A DNA stretch of 64,000 bases, taken from contig OX438751.1 in assembly GCA_949316235.1 (NCBI GenBank), forward strand, positions 7,836,413 to 7,900,412, read 5' to 3'. The notes under the pieces were generated by a model. That model had not been told where the DNA came from. It did not search any database and saw nothing but the letters and a program-made list of their open reading frames with translations. The position numbers and the translations under genes are program-made. Source of the DNA: Oegoconia quadripuncta (Eukaryota > Arthropoda > Insecta > Lepidoptera > Autostichidae). Numbering within the stretch: the stretch's first letter is position 1; the number at the start of each line of letters is the position of its first letter. This document shows, piece by piece, positions 32,591-40,975 of this stretch.

Positions 32591-32735
32591 ATATTTCGGA
32601 CACTTACACCAATCATCTAGTCCCAAACTAAGCAAAGCTTGTGCTATGGATACTAGATAACGGATAAACATACATAAATATTTATATAAACATCCATGAC
32701 TCAGGAATAAATGTTCGTATTTAAATAATTATAAA
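32591..32735 (-). mobile_element. SINE-B fragment in the foldback centre
   Basis: TTTCGGACACTTACACCAATC and CAAACTAAGCAAAGCTTGTG-type blocks match 8168 (minus). The tRNA-like head is missing. Confidence 0.7.
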
Positions 32736-32774
32736 AATCAAGTAATAAAAGTCATGTAAACTTAAACGGGAAAA

Positions 32775-32933
32775 GAAAAAGAGGAAGACCGAGAATAAAC
32801 TACATGCAGCAAACAAAAGAGAAGTTGAACGTCGTGTCGTATCAGGAGGTCAAGAGGAAGGCGGAGAGCAGAGAGATATGGAAAAATCTCCACCGACAAG
32901 AGCATGGCTCTTAAATCAGATGATGATGATGAA
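32775..32933 (+). mobile_element. LINE 3' end (KRGRPR type)
   Basis: The frame reads KRKRGRPRINYMQQTKEKLN, VVSYQEVKRKAESREIWKNL, then HRQEHGS and a stop, followed by GATGATGATGATG. It is the same C-terminus as at 63634. Its last bases lie inside the right arm of the foldback and are mirrored in the left arm (32284-32303). Confidence 0.75.
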
Positions 32934-33396
32934 TCTTTGTAAGCTAAATAGATAAATCTTTGTAGGCTAAATAAATAATCTTAAAATAATCACAAATAAT
33001 CATAAATAATACTTTGTATTTATTTTGTGGTTATATTGTAGTAATTCTCTAGTCTAGCCAGTATACATAGAAGCTTATTTTTTAGTAAAAAAAATATTTT
33101 TAACGTTGAGTATATTTACTTCTTTATAATAATAAAAGTAAAGCAATCGATTATGTTAAAAAATTATTTATATATTTTTACTTCTTTTCTATTTACCTAG
33201 GTGAAATATTTTTATTATGAGTCCGAAACAGAATCAACTTCCGAATCAAAGGTCATTTACCTTGTGGTGCGAATCGACCCATTCACAATTTGCAGGTGGA
33301 TTCACACCACCGGTGCGAAAGGGGCTCTTCAAAAATTGAATGGGTCGTTTCACACCGCGGTGCAAACCGTTTGTGGTGTGAATCGCCACCCGACCC

Positions 33397-33404
33397 ATAA
33401 AAAG
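33397..33404. repeat. Target site duplication ATAAAAAG, right
   Basis: Pairs with 31805-31812. Confidence 0.8.
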
Positions 33405-33461
33405 TATGAATGAAATAATTTTTATTAAAAAAATAATTGTGCTACATATTTCAAATTATTT

Positions 33462-34185
33462 CAATTTATTTATTCAACAACTTTGTAAAGTTATGTAAGT
33501 AGATAATATTAGTACAATTTATATATTCAACAACTTTGTAAAGTTATGTATGTAGGTAATCTTAGTATAATTTATTTAATCAACAATTTTGTAAAGTTAT
33601 GTATGTAGGTAATCTTAGTACAATTTATATATTCAACAACTTTGTAAAGTTATGTATGTAGGTAATCTTAGTACAATTTATATATTCAACAACTTTGTAA
33701 AGTTATGTATGTAGGTAATCTTAGTATAATTTATTTAATCAACAATTTTGTAAAGTTATGTATGTAGGTAATCTTAGTACAATTTATATATTCAACAACT
33801 TTGTAAAGTTATGTATGTAGGTAATCTTAGCACAATTTATATATTCAACAACTTTGTAAAGTTATGTATGTAGGTAATATTAGTACAATTTATATATTCA
33901 ACAACTTTGTAAAGTTATGTATGTAGGTAATCTTAGTACAATTTATATATTCAACAACTTTGTAAAGTTATGTATGTAGGTAATCTTAGTACAATTTATA
34001 TATTCAACAACTTTGTAAAGTTATGTATGTAGGTAATCTTAGTACAATTTATATATTCAACAACTTTGTAAAGCGATGTATGTAGGTAATATTAGTATAA
34101 TTTATATATTCAACAACTTTGTAAAGTTATGTATGTAGGTAATCTAGTATAATTTATTTATTCAACAATATAAACTAATAGTACC
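33462..34185. repeat. 53-bp minisatellite, about 13.5 copies
   Basis: The unit runs TTCAACAACTTTGTAAAGTT, ATGTATGTAGGTAATCTTAG, TACAATTTATATA. The word TTCAAC (or ATCAAC) falls at 33473, 33526, 33579, 33632 and so on every 53 bases to 34109; the last step is 52. Copies at 33579 and 33738 share the variant TTTAATCAACAATTTTG, so a three-unit block is duplicated. At 34177-34202 the unit core reappears inverted (GTACCTACATACATAACTTT). Confidence 0.95.
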
Positions 34186-34204
34186 TACATACATAACTTT
34201 ACCT

Positions 34205-34505
34205 TTAGTAAGCTTCATAATCTCAGCCCGTAAACATCCATCCCACTGCAGGGATTTAGGCCTTCCCTCGTATAATGAGGGAGTATGGGCCATAGTCCAC
34301 CACGCTGGCCCAATGCGGGTTGGAGACTTACATGCCTTAGAATTTTTATTTCTCAGGGATGGCAGGTCTCCTCACGATGTTTTCCTTCACCGTTTAAGAG
34401 CAGTCGGATAAATACACATAGGTAATTAAATTAAATTTAAAACCTCATTGGTGCATGGCCTGCCTGGGAATTGAAGTCGGACCTCCCAAATTGGGAGACC
34501 GCGTA
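34205..34505 (-). mobile_element. SINE-C, near full length, minus strand
   Basis: On the minus strand: ACGCGGTCTCCCAATTTGGG (head), GGTGAAGGAAAACATCGTGA, CCGCATTGGGCCAGCGTGG, and the end AGTGGGATGGATGTTTACGG. The order is typical of a Lepidopteran tRNA-derived SINE. The B-box is degraded (GACTTCAATTCC). Confidence 0.7.
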
Positions 34506-34589
34506 ATAATAAACTTTATTTGGGCTCCTATATCCTTTTTGATTAAATTCACACACATGACATTTTAGTCCTGACACGTTAGTCGTTCA

Positions 34590-34850
34590 GAAATCATTCA
34601 TCATCACCATCGACCAAGGACATCCACTGCCAGACAAAGGCATCCCCAGAAGATCTCCACAATGATCGGTCCTGTGCTGCCCGCGGCTTCCCGCGATTTT
34701 TACCAAATCGTCTGCCCACGCTGCGTCTTCCGCCACTGGAGAACCTTAGGCCGTCGGTTAATTTTGGCAATTTTCGGGCTATTTCTGTCACCTTGGTTCC
34801 CCTGCGGATCTCCTCATTTCTGATTCGATTAATTGTCATGTCTTTTGTAC
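34590..34850 (-). mobile_element. RTE-type LINE 3' fragment
   Basis: The minus frame contains RIRNEEIRRGTKVTEIARKL and ends AAQDRSLWRSSGDAFVWQWM. These are hallmarks of the RTE-type C-terminus in moths. A middle part is deleted (the usual GHIARRTDGRW stretch is absent). The 3' tip with ATCATCACCATC on the plus strand follows. Confidence 0.75.
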
Positions 34851-34994
34851 GAACTAAACTAAAAGTGACGGACCTAAAATGTCTTGTCGTCTTTTCTGTG
34901 TGCTTGTTATCCAAAAAGAATATTCTAGCCAACACCATTAACTAATATTTTAATACAAATAATAAAAATTTGATTTCTGTGAGTGTTCAGACAT

Positions 34995-35165
34995 CGGCCA
35001 TACTAAAAGCCTCATGTGCGAGGGTAAAGCACGGCTGCGCGGGCGCACGGCGATTTGCCGCATTTCACGGAGAGACGGCGGGTCACGGCGCGGGGTCACG
35101 CCCCGCTAATGTCACGCGCCCCGACGCCGGACATCACGGAACGAAAGTTTCGGCCATCAGGCACG
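34995..35165. other. GC-rich island, function unknown
   Basis: Strongly GC- and CpG-rich. GGGTCACG occurs twice 14 bases apart (35088 and 35102 region), with a further GTCACGCG at 35121. A 67-codon plus frame from 34970 crosses it without recognisable motifs. It may be a regulatory island or exon. Confidence 0.3.
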
Positions 35166-35635
35166 ATTGGTGACATTTTTATTTGAGTTTCCTTAACTTG
35201 AACTTAGTGATGGTAAGATGACTAAAACGATCTGTTTGCGTCCAGATTTTTTTTTAATTACTACGTAATTACTTACAGGAGAAGAGTTATTTCTTTTTCG
35301 GGAGAATAATAACCTATGCCCTTTTCTAAGCATTCAAATATTCTTGTGCAATTAATTTACATTCTGATGTTCCCCAAAGACGAGAAGGGAGGACAAACAA
35401 ACAAATTCACTTTCGCATGTTTGGACCCAACTGGTGTTTAAGTACACAAAATATTCCTGTGTGTGCACAAACTGGGTAGGTAGCAGATATTGCATCCATT
35501 TGCAACAATCTTGTCCGCTATACAGTTATAGTAGCGCTGTCCATGATTTATCTAACTTGAATTCAATTACCAATTAGTTTTAAGGCACGAGTACGTAGGC
35601 ACTGTGACCAACCTAGCAATTCTGACGGACGGCCA
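35166..35635. other. No recognisable gene
   Basis: AT-rich spacer between two GC-rich islands. Confidence 0.45.
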
Positions 35636-35646
35636 TTTTTCCACAG

Positions 35647-35736
35647 GTGAGCGCGCGAACGCACCCGTGACTTCCGCTTCCGGCGGCGCGCCCGCAGCAT
35701 CCGCGACCACCAGACCGATACATGCGCTCAATACTG
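35647..35736 (+). CDS. Candidate internal exon or recursive splice site
   Basis: I do not recognise a product. CCATTTTTCCACAG ends at 35646 (acceptor) and ACTG/GTGAGTAC follows 35736 (donor), giving a 90-base segment. One frame is open throughout, reading ERANAPVTSASGGAPAASAT and TRPIHALNT, with one base carried over at each end, so the exon would be symmetric. It is GC-rich inside AT-rich DNA, as expected for an exon in a long intron. The start CAG/GTGAGC is also a donor consensus, so acceptor and donor touch, as at recursive splice sites. The frame is short and alanine- and serine-rich, so chance is possible. Confidence 0.4.
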
Positions 35737-36197
35737 GTGAGTACAGTGATCTACTTTTAGTCTGATTAGTACATAGGCATCTCCTTGGCCTAGTTTGTTT
35801 ACTCGTTTGAATGTTTCGGAAATGAAACCTATTTTGTTAACCTATTAATTAACGGGCGCTGATAGTCTTCCACACACGAAAGATTTCTGAAGAGGCAGTC
35901 GAGAAGTCGAATATATGATAGCTTATTTACATAAACATAACAAAAAATTGCAAATATGTATATAACAGTTTCACTGTTTTTTGAAATGTTTAAATTAGTT
36001 TTAACATCATCGTAATACCGTCATAACTACTCTGTGGTAAAAATTTTACATATATGTTTTTAAATTACCTACTTACTGTTGGCGGTGCCTTGCGAGACGG
36101 GAACCTAAAATTCTAACACCCTCAACCAATACAGCATTTGCACAACGGTTGCTCAGATTTAGGTTGCCATTTATCTACAGGCAGTTTTTTTTTTATT
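35737..36197. other. No recognisable gene
   Basis: AT-rich; nothing recognised. Confidence 0.45.
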
Positions 36198-36530
36198 TTT
36201 ATGATTGACTGGATTCGCGTTGGACCACAATCTCATCTGATGGAAAGTGACGATGTGGTCGAAGATGAAGCACGCGATCCCAATAAATGCCTATTCACTC
36301 TGCTCTTGAAAATCCCAGGGTTCGGGAAAGACTGACGCCAGAAGGGGGTTCCATGCCTTGGCTGTTCGGATGATGAATGAAGAATCGAACTTATTAGTAC
36401 GAATGTTCGGTATATTAACTATGTACGAGTGGAATCCCTCCCCACGCCTAGTAGTCCGAAGATGGAAGGGCGACGGTGGCATAAGATTATGTAATTCCAA
36501 CGCACACTCCCCGAAATGCATCCTGTAAAA
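36198..36530 (-). mobile_element. LINE-J 3' fragment, longest copy
   Basis: The minus frame reads FGECALELHNLMPPSPFHLR, TTRRGEGFHSYIVNIPNIRT, then RTAKAWNPLLASVFPEPWDF. This adds the conserved PPSPF and W-N-x-L segments to the end seen at 4870. A shift after it separates the FKSRVN part. Terminal T-run near 36187-36196. Confidence 0.75.
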
Positions 36531-36740
36531 AACAGGTTTGCAAATTCCGTAGTATTAGAGACCTAATTAGGTCTCTCGTTAGATTCCATGTAAAGAATAT
36601 GGTTAGGACACTTCCGGAGTATTTTGGGCCAATAGGACGTCGCTCATGCAGATGGATTATAGAAGTATCGAGAATATGCTGCTGATACAAAGCTGAAGTT
36701 TGGAAATTAGCCTTAGTTGATTATTGAATGATTGAAGTTA

Positions 36741-36845
36741 TATAAACATCCATGGCTCAGGAATAAATGGTCGTATTCATCACACAAACATTTACCCCTC
36801 GCGGGATTCGAAAAATTCCACTACACCAATCGGTCGTCAAATGCC
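36741..36845 (-). mobile_element. SINE-B head fragment, minus strand
   Basis: TATAAACATCCATGGCTCAG, ATTTACCCCTCGCGGGATTC and CACTACACCAATCGGTCG are the complement of a SINE-B head with its B-box. Confidence 0.65.
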
Positions 36846-36901
36846 AAGGTTGTGTGGATTTACTCCCATCGTCCTAAACAAATTTTTGGGAGAAAACGCA
36901 G

Positions 36902-37045
36902 CGAACATCCGCCTTTCAAAACGTTTGCAATCCAAGATGCACGGCAGAAAGTGCAGTGCGTCAGGGAGTCACGACATGTCGTGTCGGAAGCGCGCCCATT
37001 AGGCCGTCCGCGCGACGAGACGCATCCGGCGCGGGACGACGGAAG
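36902..37045 (+). CDS. Weak candidate exon
   Basis: An AG at 36900-36901 and a donor-like GGAAG/GTAAAA after 37045 bound 144 bases (48 codons) open in one frame (RTSAFQNVCNPRCTAESAVR onward). The neighbouring frame is also open (part of 36732-37049). GC-rich with a 14-base palindrome CACGACATGTCGTG. The acceptor lacks a good pyrimidine tract. Product unknown. Confidence 0.2.
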
Positions 37046-37392
37046 GTAAAAACAATGCCGCCACGCTCATTATACACATTATTGTTATTTATCAGAGTTA
37101 TCATCTGTTGATTTGGAACAGCTGTGGTCAGATTGGACCCAGAAATATTAAACAATTCGTTAGCTGTAACGAATTTCTTACACAATAACTATGTATTGAA
37201 AATTTTGAAAACACCAGAAACTAGCAATGATTAACTCAGAACAATTTCAGAAACTCTGTCTGCTTAAATTGGTACATCGGTTTCGGCGCTAGCATAGATG
37301 AATGAGGGCTTCAAACTTATGATACAACACTCTTTTGGATCGAAGCGCGAGGTTAAAAATTGAACTAACTAGGTTTGATCAGTCACAACCAG
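37046..37392. other. No recognisable gene
   Basis: AT-rich; nothing recognised. Confidence 0.45.
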
Positions 37393-37623
37393 TTAAATAA
37401 ATACTACCTATGTATCTTGATTGTAGAATTGTGAATACAAAGAGCTCAAAATAAACAATGAAATAACGATTTAGAAAAAAAATTTGGTGAAAGTATTAGA
37501 AGCGACTAATACTTTCAATTAAATACCAGTTCAATTTTTTTCTAAATCGTTATTTCATTATTTATTTTTATCTCTATGTATTCACAATTCTACAATCAAT
37601 ATACATAGGTATTATTTATTTAA
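37393..37623. mobile_element. Hairpin MITE, about 230 bp
   Basis: The arms pair over nearly 100 bases: ATGTATCTTGATTGTAGAAT with GATTTAGAAAAAAA on the left, and their complement on the right. A nested loop hairpin GAAAGTATTA ... TAATACTTTC sits in the middle. TTAA lies at both ends (37393 and 37620), which would fit a TTAA-duplicating element; this is inference. No coding capacity. Confidence 0.7.
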
Positions 37624-37624
37624 C

Positions 37625-38338
37625 ACTTATAGCTACTCTTCCCTAAATGATTCCCTAAACAAAGTTTGCTACTGCTTTCAGAATTTCACAAATTAGATTT
37701 TATTTTATGATTAACTGGATACACATTTAACCATCTCACCTGTGATCTCACAAGTGACTATGTCACAAGGTTTTACGCTACTATTGCAAGATTTATCACT
37801 AATACGCTATTACCTTCAAAGTTCGAATAAGGTACAGTCTGAAACAGAGAAACCTATACAGGCCTGCATAATACAAATTAATTTTTCACAGCAAATCATG
37901 AATATTTTACGATAGTACTTTTTCATATTGTTGAACTCAGTAATAGCCTGAACTAAATATAAAATCATCCAAGAAGTTTCAAGGTTTAATGATAATCTAA
38001 TTTGCATATGCAAGGCTATAAAGGTTCATTTGTTTCAGACTGTACATGGTTATAATCGGCTTATTTGCACTAGTTCTACTAGAGTCCTCGGATACTCCAC
38101 GGCACCATTAACACTCGAACATTTACGCAGCATATAAACATAAAGGTCTTAAATTAGTCTAATCCTTTTCTAATTAGAACACAAGGACGACCTGTCATTT
38201 TAGCCGTGTCATATTAATTTAGTTTTGAAAATTATAGGTTTTAGAGAGCATGTGTAAAAAGGACAACTAATAAAATTTATTAAACTTTTTTGAGATTATT
38301 ATTTCGTTCCTTATACCAAAGTGTACTAAATTTCATGT
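37625..38338. other. No gene; small LINE-J remnant
   Basis: 37708-37775 looks like a degraded LINE-J end on the minus strand (GATTAACTGGATACACATTT). The rest is AT-rich. Confidence 0.35.
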
Positions 38339-38560
38339 GAGATGAGGTCGAATGTGGAAGCCCGGAACTGACCCGGAAACCCCAACACATTCCTGCTTGG
38401 CGGCAGATTTAGATAAGATGGTGGTAATTAGCCAAGCGGACATTTAAAATACCCTATCACCAACCAAACCGACTACATAAACATATACCCCGCTGGGGAT
38501 CGAAACCGCAACCTCCGAATCGAAAACCCAATCTTGTTTACATTGAGCCACGGAGGCGGT
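38339..38560 (-). mobile_element. SINE-A, minus strand
   Basis: The plus strand shows its complement: ATGAGGTCGAATGTGGAAG, AGATTTAGATAAGATGGTGG, CCGCTGGGGATCGAAACCGC and GAGCCACGGAGGCGG. A central stretch is deleted. Confidence 0.8.
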
Positions 38561-39060
38561 TTTTACATGATAGAGTACCAGATCTACAATCATCCAAAAC
38601 ATTGTCTCAAACTTTGACTTTTAGAATAATTAGTAGCATTATTTGTTGTTTCGAAAGAGGAGGAACAGTAGTTCCTTCTCACCTTGTCAGACTTATTATT
38701 TATCATTTTAAGTGGTCCACCGCAGTTCGGCTTCTATTTTTTAATTAATTTTTATTGTATGCATGTAACCAGAAAATGATTCGACTAGCTTAAATTTAAT
38801 TTCAAAGTACAGGTTTAACATCGTTGTTAATTTTAAAAGCATCCTCTGAGTAACGTTAAAGTAGTGCAATTTCTGTAAATCAATCCCTTGACCTCTATTT
38901 GCGCAACTGCTGCCGCCGAACTACACTAGGTCAAGGAGATAGTGAAACTGACTGATGGACAATGTTATGCCATGCAACAACATTTTGTCATACAATAATA
39001 ATTTTGCATATTAGCGCGTATTATCTCAATAGGTATAGTATTATTCACAAATATCATAGC
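38561..39060. other. No recognisable gene
   Basis: AT-rich; nothing recognised. Confidence 0.45.
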
Positions 39061-39174
39061 TGATCGAATGGTCGAGAAATGTGAAGGTGAGATTACAGGC
39101 TGAAAGGAAAGTGGTATGGCTAATGACAGACATGGGAAAAATTTTAATAAAGCTATATATATCAGTCTCCAATA

Positions 39175-39770
39175 TCAGTTGGCACTCCTTCTCGAAGTTG
39201 TAAACGAGTATATCTATCCAAGACAAGAGATCCGACTAGACAGGTCCAACTTCGAAAAAGAAGCAAATGGACGAATCCAAATCACGAAACGAAACGAAAC
39301 GAATCCAAATGGGAAACTGTGAAACCGTCTTCTCGTTCAAAATACCTCAATGCTTGAAGACGAGTCTTTAGTAAATGTGTCTTACCAGTGATAGTTTATG
39401 ACACTGAAATATGATCTCTCGCTATGAGCCCCATAAGAAAGCTCAAGGTCATGCAACGAGCTAAGGAAAGTGCAATGCACGGCGGTTCACTACGTGATTG
39501 AATTAAAGGAATTCGTAGACGAACGATAGTGACCGACGTAGCCCAGCGGATTAGTAAGTTGAAGAAGCAGTGAGAAGGACACATAGCTCAAAGAATCCAT
39601 CCAAAGCCATCATGCCAGTGGGGCATTAAAGTTCTCGAGTGGAGACCACGCACCGGCAAGCGCAGCGTAGGACGTCCACTCACAAGGTGGAGGGACGACC
39701 TGTTGAAGGTCGAGGGAAATCACTGGATGCAGGCCGGGGAGGCCTATGTTCAGCAGTGGCTGTGATAATA
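39175..39770 (+). mobile_element. RTE-type LINE fragment, most complete
   Basis: Pieces in order, in several frames: NEYIYPRQEIRLDRSNFEKE, FKIPQCLKT, then a region matching the AQRISKLK part, a broken AGHIARRTDG part, and TGAGTGGAGACCACGC-type sequence ending in GAGGCCTATGTTCAGCAGTGG. It is the C-terminal third of an RTE-type reverse transcriptase with stops and shifts. Not functional. Confidence 0.75.
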
Positions 39771-39907
39771 ATTGCATAATTATGGTATATTATAATGTGT
39801 ATTACTTTATATTAGTTCGAGTAGCAATGTACAAATATAGAGAATGATTGATCAATCAAACACATAAAATTTACTCTCGTAAAGTTTTAGTACCAACTAT
39901 CCCACAG

Positions 39908-40117
39908 AGGCACTACATTCTTTCATACAAACTTCAATGTTATATTAAAACAAACTCACACACCGCACACATACAAATGGTCAAGCTAGCCGGTCGGTTA
40001 CACGTGCCCAGAAAAAGGATCTATCTGACCACCGTCGGTAGCTCACATAGCGCGAGCCGCATCCTGGGCGAGATGAGACGCGCCTTCCTGCGCAAGCGTG
40101 GTTGCACGCGCCGTTGA
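39908..40117 (+). CDS. Candidate terminal exon, basic C-terminus, product unknown
   Basis: I do not recognise the product. A splice acceptor (CCAACTATCCCACAG to 39907) would open an exon in phase 0 that reads to TGA at 40115-40117. From about 39977 the sequence becomes GC-rich with G or C at most third codon positions: MVKLAGRLHVPRKRIYLTTV, then GSSHSASRILGEMRRAFLRK and RGCTRR. The tail is strongly basic. Third-position bias over some 47 codons is the best coding signal outside mobile elements in this window. The 60 or so bases after the stop stay GC-rich. Upstream exons were not found. It could be the last exon of a gene or a retained fragment. Confidence 0.4.
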   Translation, partial: RHYILSYKLQCYIKTNSHTAHIQMVKLAGRLHVPRKRIYLTTVGSSHSASRILGEMRRAFLRKRGCTRR

Positions 40118-40729
40118 GCGCGACCGGGGAAGCAGGGGTAAAATGGACAGACTAGCTGGTTACTAACAAAAGAACTTTTTATACTTTTAATGGTTTTGTC
40201 AATGTATTACATCAATAACCTAATGAAAATTCACTACTGAACCTAAAGTTCTCCGAAAGCGCAAAGTGTATCACTTATATCTGGGGGCATTTGCCCAATA
40301 GTGGTCTCATATTTTAGGACTTCGGCAGGTATTCCTGCCCAGCTCTAGAAAATTGGTGTGCATTTAAATTCGCACTGAATTCCTCTTTGCCTTTTACAAT
40401 ACTACATGGCGAGATGGGACGCTCCTATGCTTAACCTGATTCGAGAAGCACACAACGTCATTATCATCCATCTATTATTTTGTTTACGGCATGCCAACTC
40501 CATGTAAGATTCTATAAACGATACATTAGATATTAATTACTAATACCTTACTAGTTTTTCATTCACAATACTGATATAACGATACTGAACAAGCAATAAT
40601 CTCAAAAAAGTTTGATTTTAAATAATAAAGTTGAAATAAACACTTACTGCATGGGTCTCGAATCACTCAGCGAAAATAACTATATCGAAATATATTTACA
40701 TAATAAGATTTGGAATAATTAGCATTAGT
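40118..40729. other. No recognisable gene
   Basis: The first 25 bases are GC-rich, then AT-rich. No polyadenylation signal is obvious close to the candidate stop at 40117; the nearest AATAAA-like words are beyond 40600. Confidence 0.4.
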
Positions 40730-40975
40730 GAACTGAAGTGGCAGTTTGCAGGCCACATAACTTATAAAACCGATAACCGTATGGAAGAATGGTTCTTGAA
40801 TGGCAACCATGTATTGGTAAGCGTAGAGTTGGTTAACCCCTAGGTGGACTGCCTAACTGAAAAATACCGCGGGAAACCGGTGTATACAAAGAAATAGATC
40901 ACTTTGGGTATCTGTTCCTAAGAAAGGCCTAAGTTTAGCCATGGATCATAATAGGCTTATATAATGAAGATGATA
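40730..40975 (+). mobile_element. RTE-type LINE fragment, old
   Basis: The frame begins ELKWQFAGHITYKTDNRMEE and continues to matches of the 3' end (CATGGATCATAATAGGCTTA). Heavily mutated. Confidence 0.6.

Larger units (their letters stand above)
31813..33396. mobile_element. Long-arm foldback transposon, hAT-like duplication
   Basis: Arms 31813-32303 and 32908-33396 are inverted copies of each other, with GGGTCGGGTGGCGATTC at both outer ends and an exact 8-bp duplication outside. Each arm end carries a second inverted pair (GGTGGCGATTCACACCAC against GTGGTGTGAATCGCCACC, 31818 and 31899) and a palindrome TTCGCACCGCGGTGCGAA. The centre (32304-32907) holds a hairpin, a small MITE, a SINE-B copy and a LINE end. 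No transposase frame is visible; the 68- and 70-codon frames in the arms mirror each other and match nothing. The duplication length suggests hAT, but the termini are unusual for that group. Confidence 0.8.

Noticed and set aside
31803..33413. Coding frames in the foldback arms as a transposase
   Set aside because: The two frames mirror each other because the arms are inverted copies; they are short and match no transposase motif.
33462..34185. CRISPR array
   Set aside because: The 53-bp units are head-to-tail with no unique spacers, in a eukaryotic genome; it is a minisatellite.
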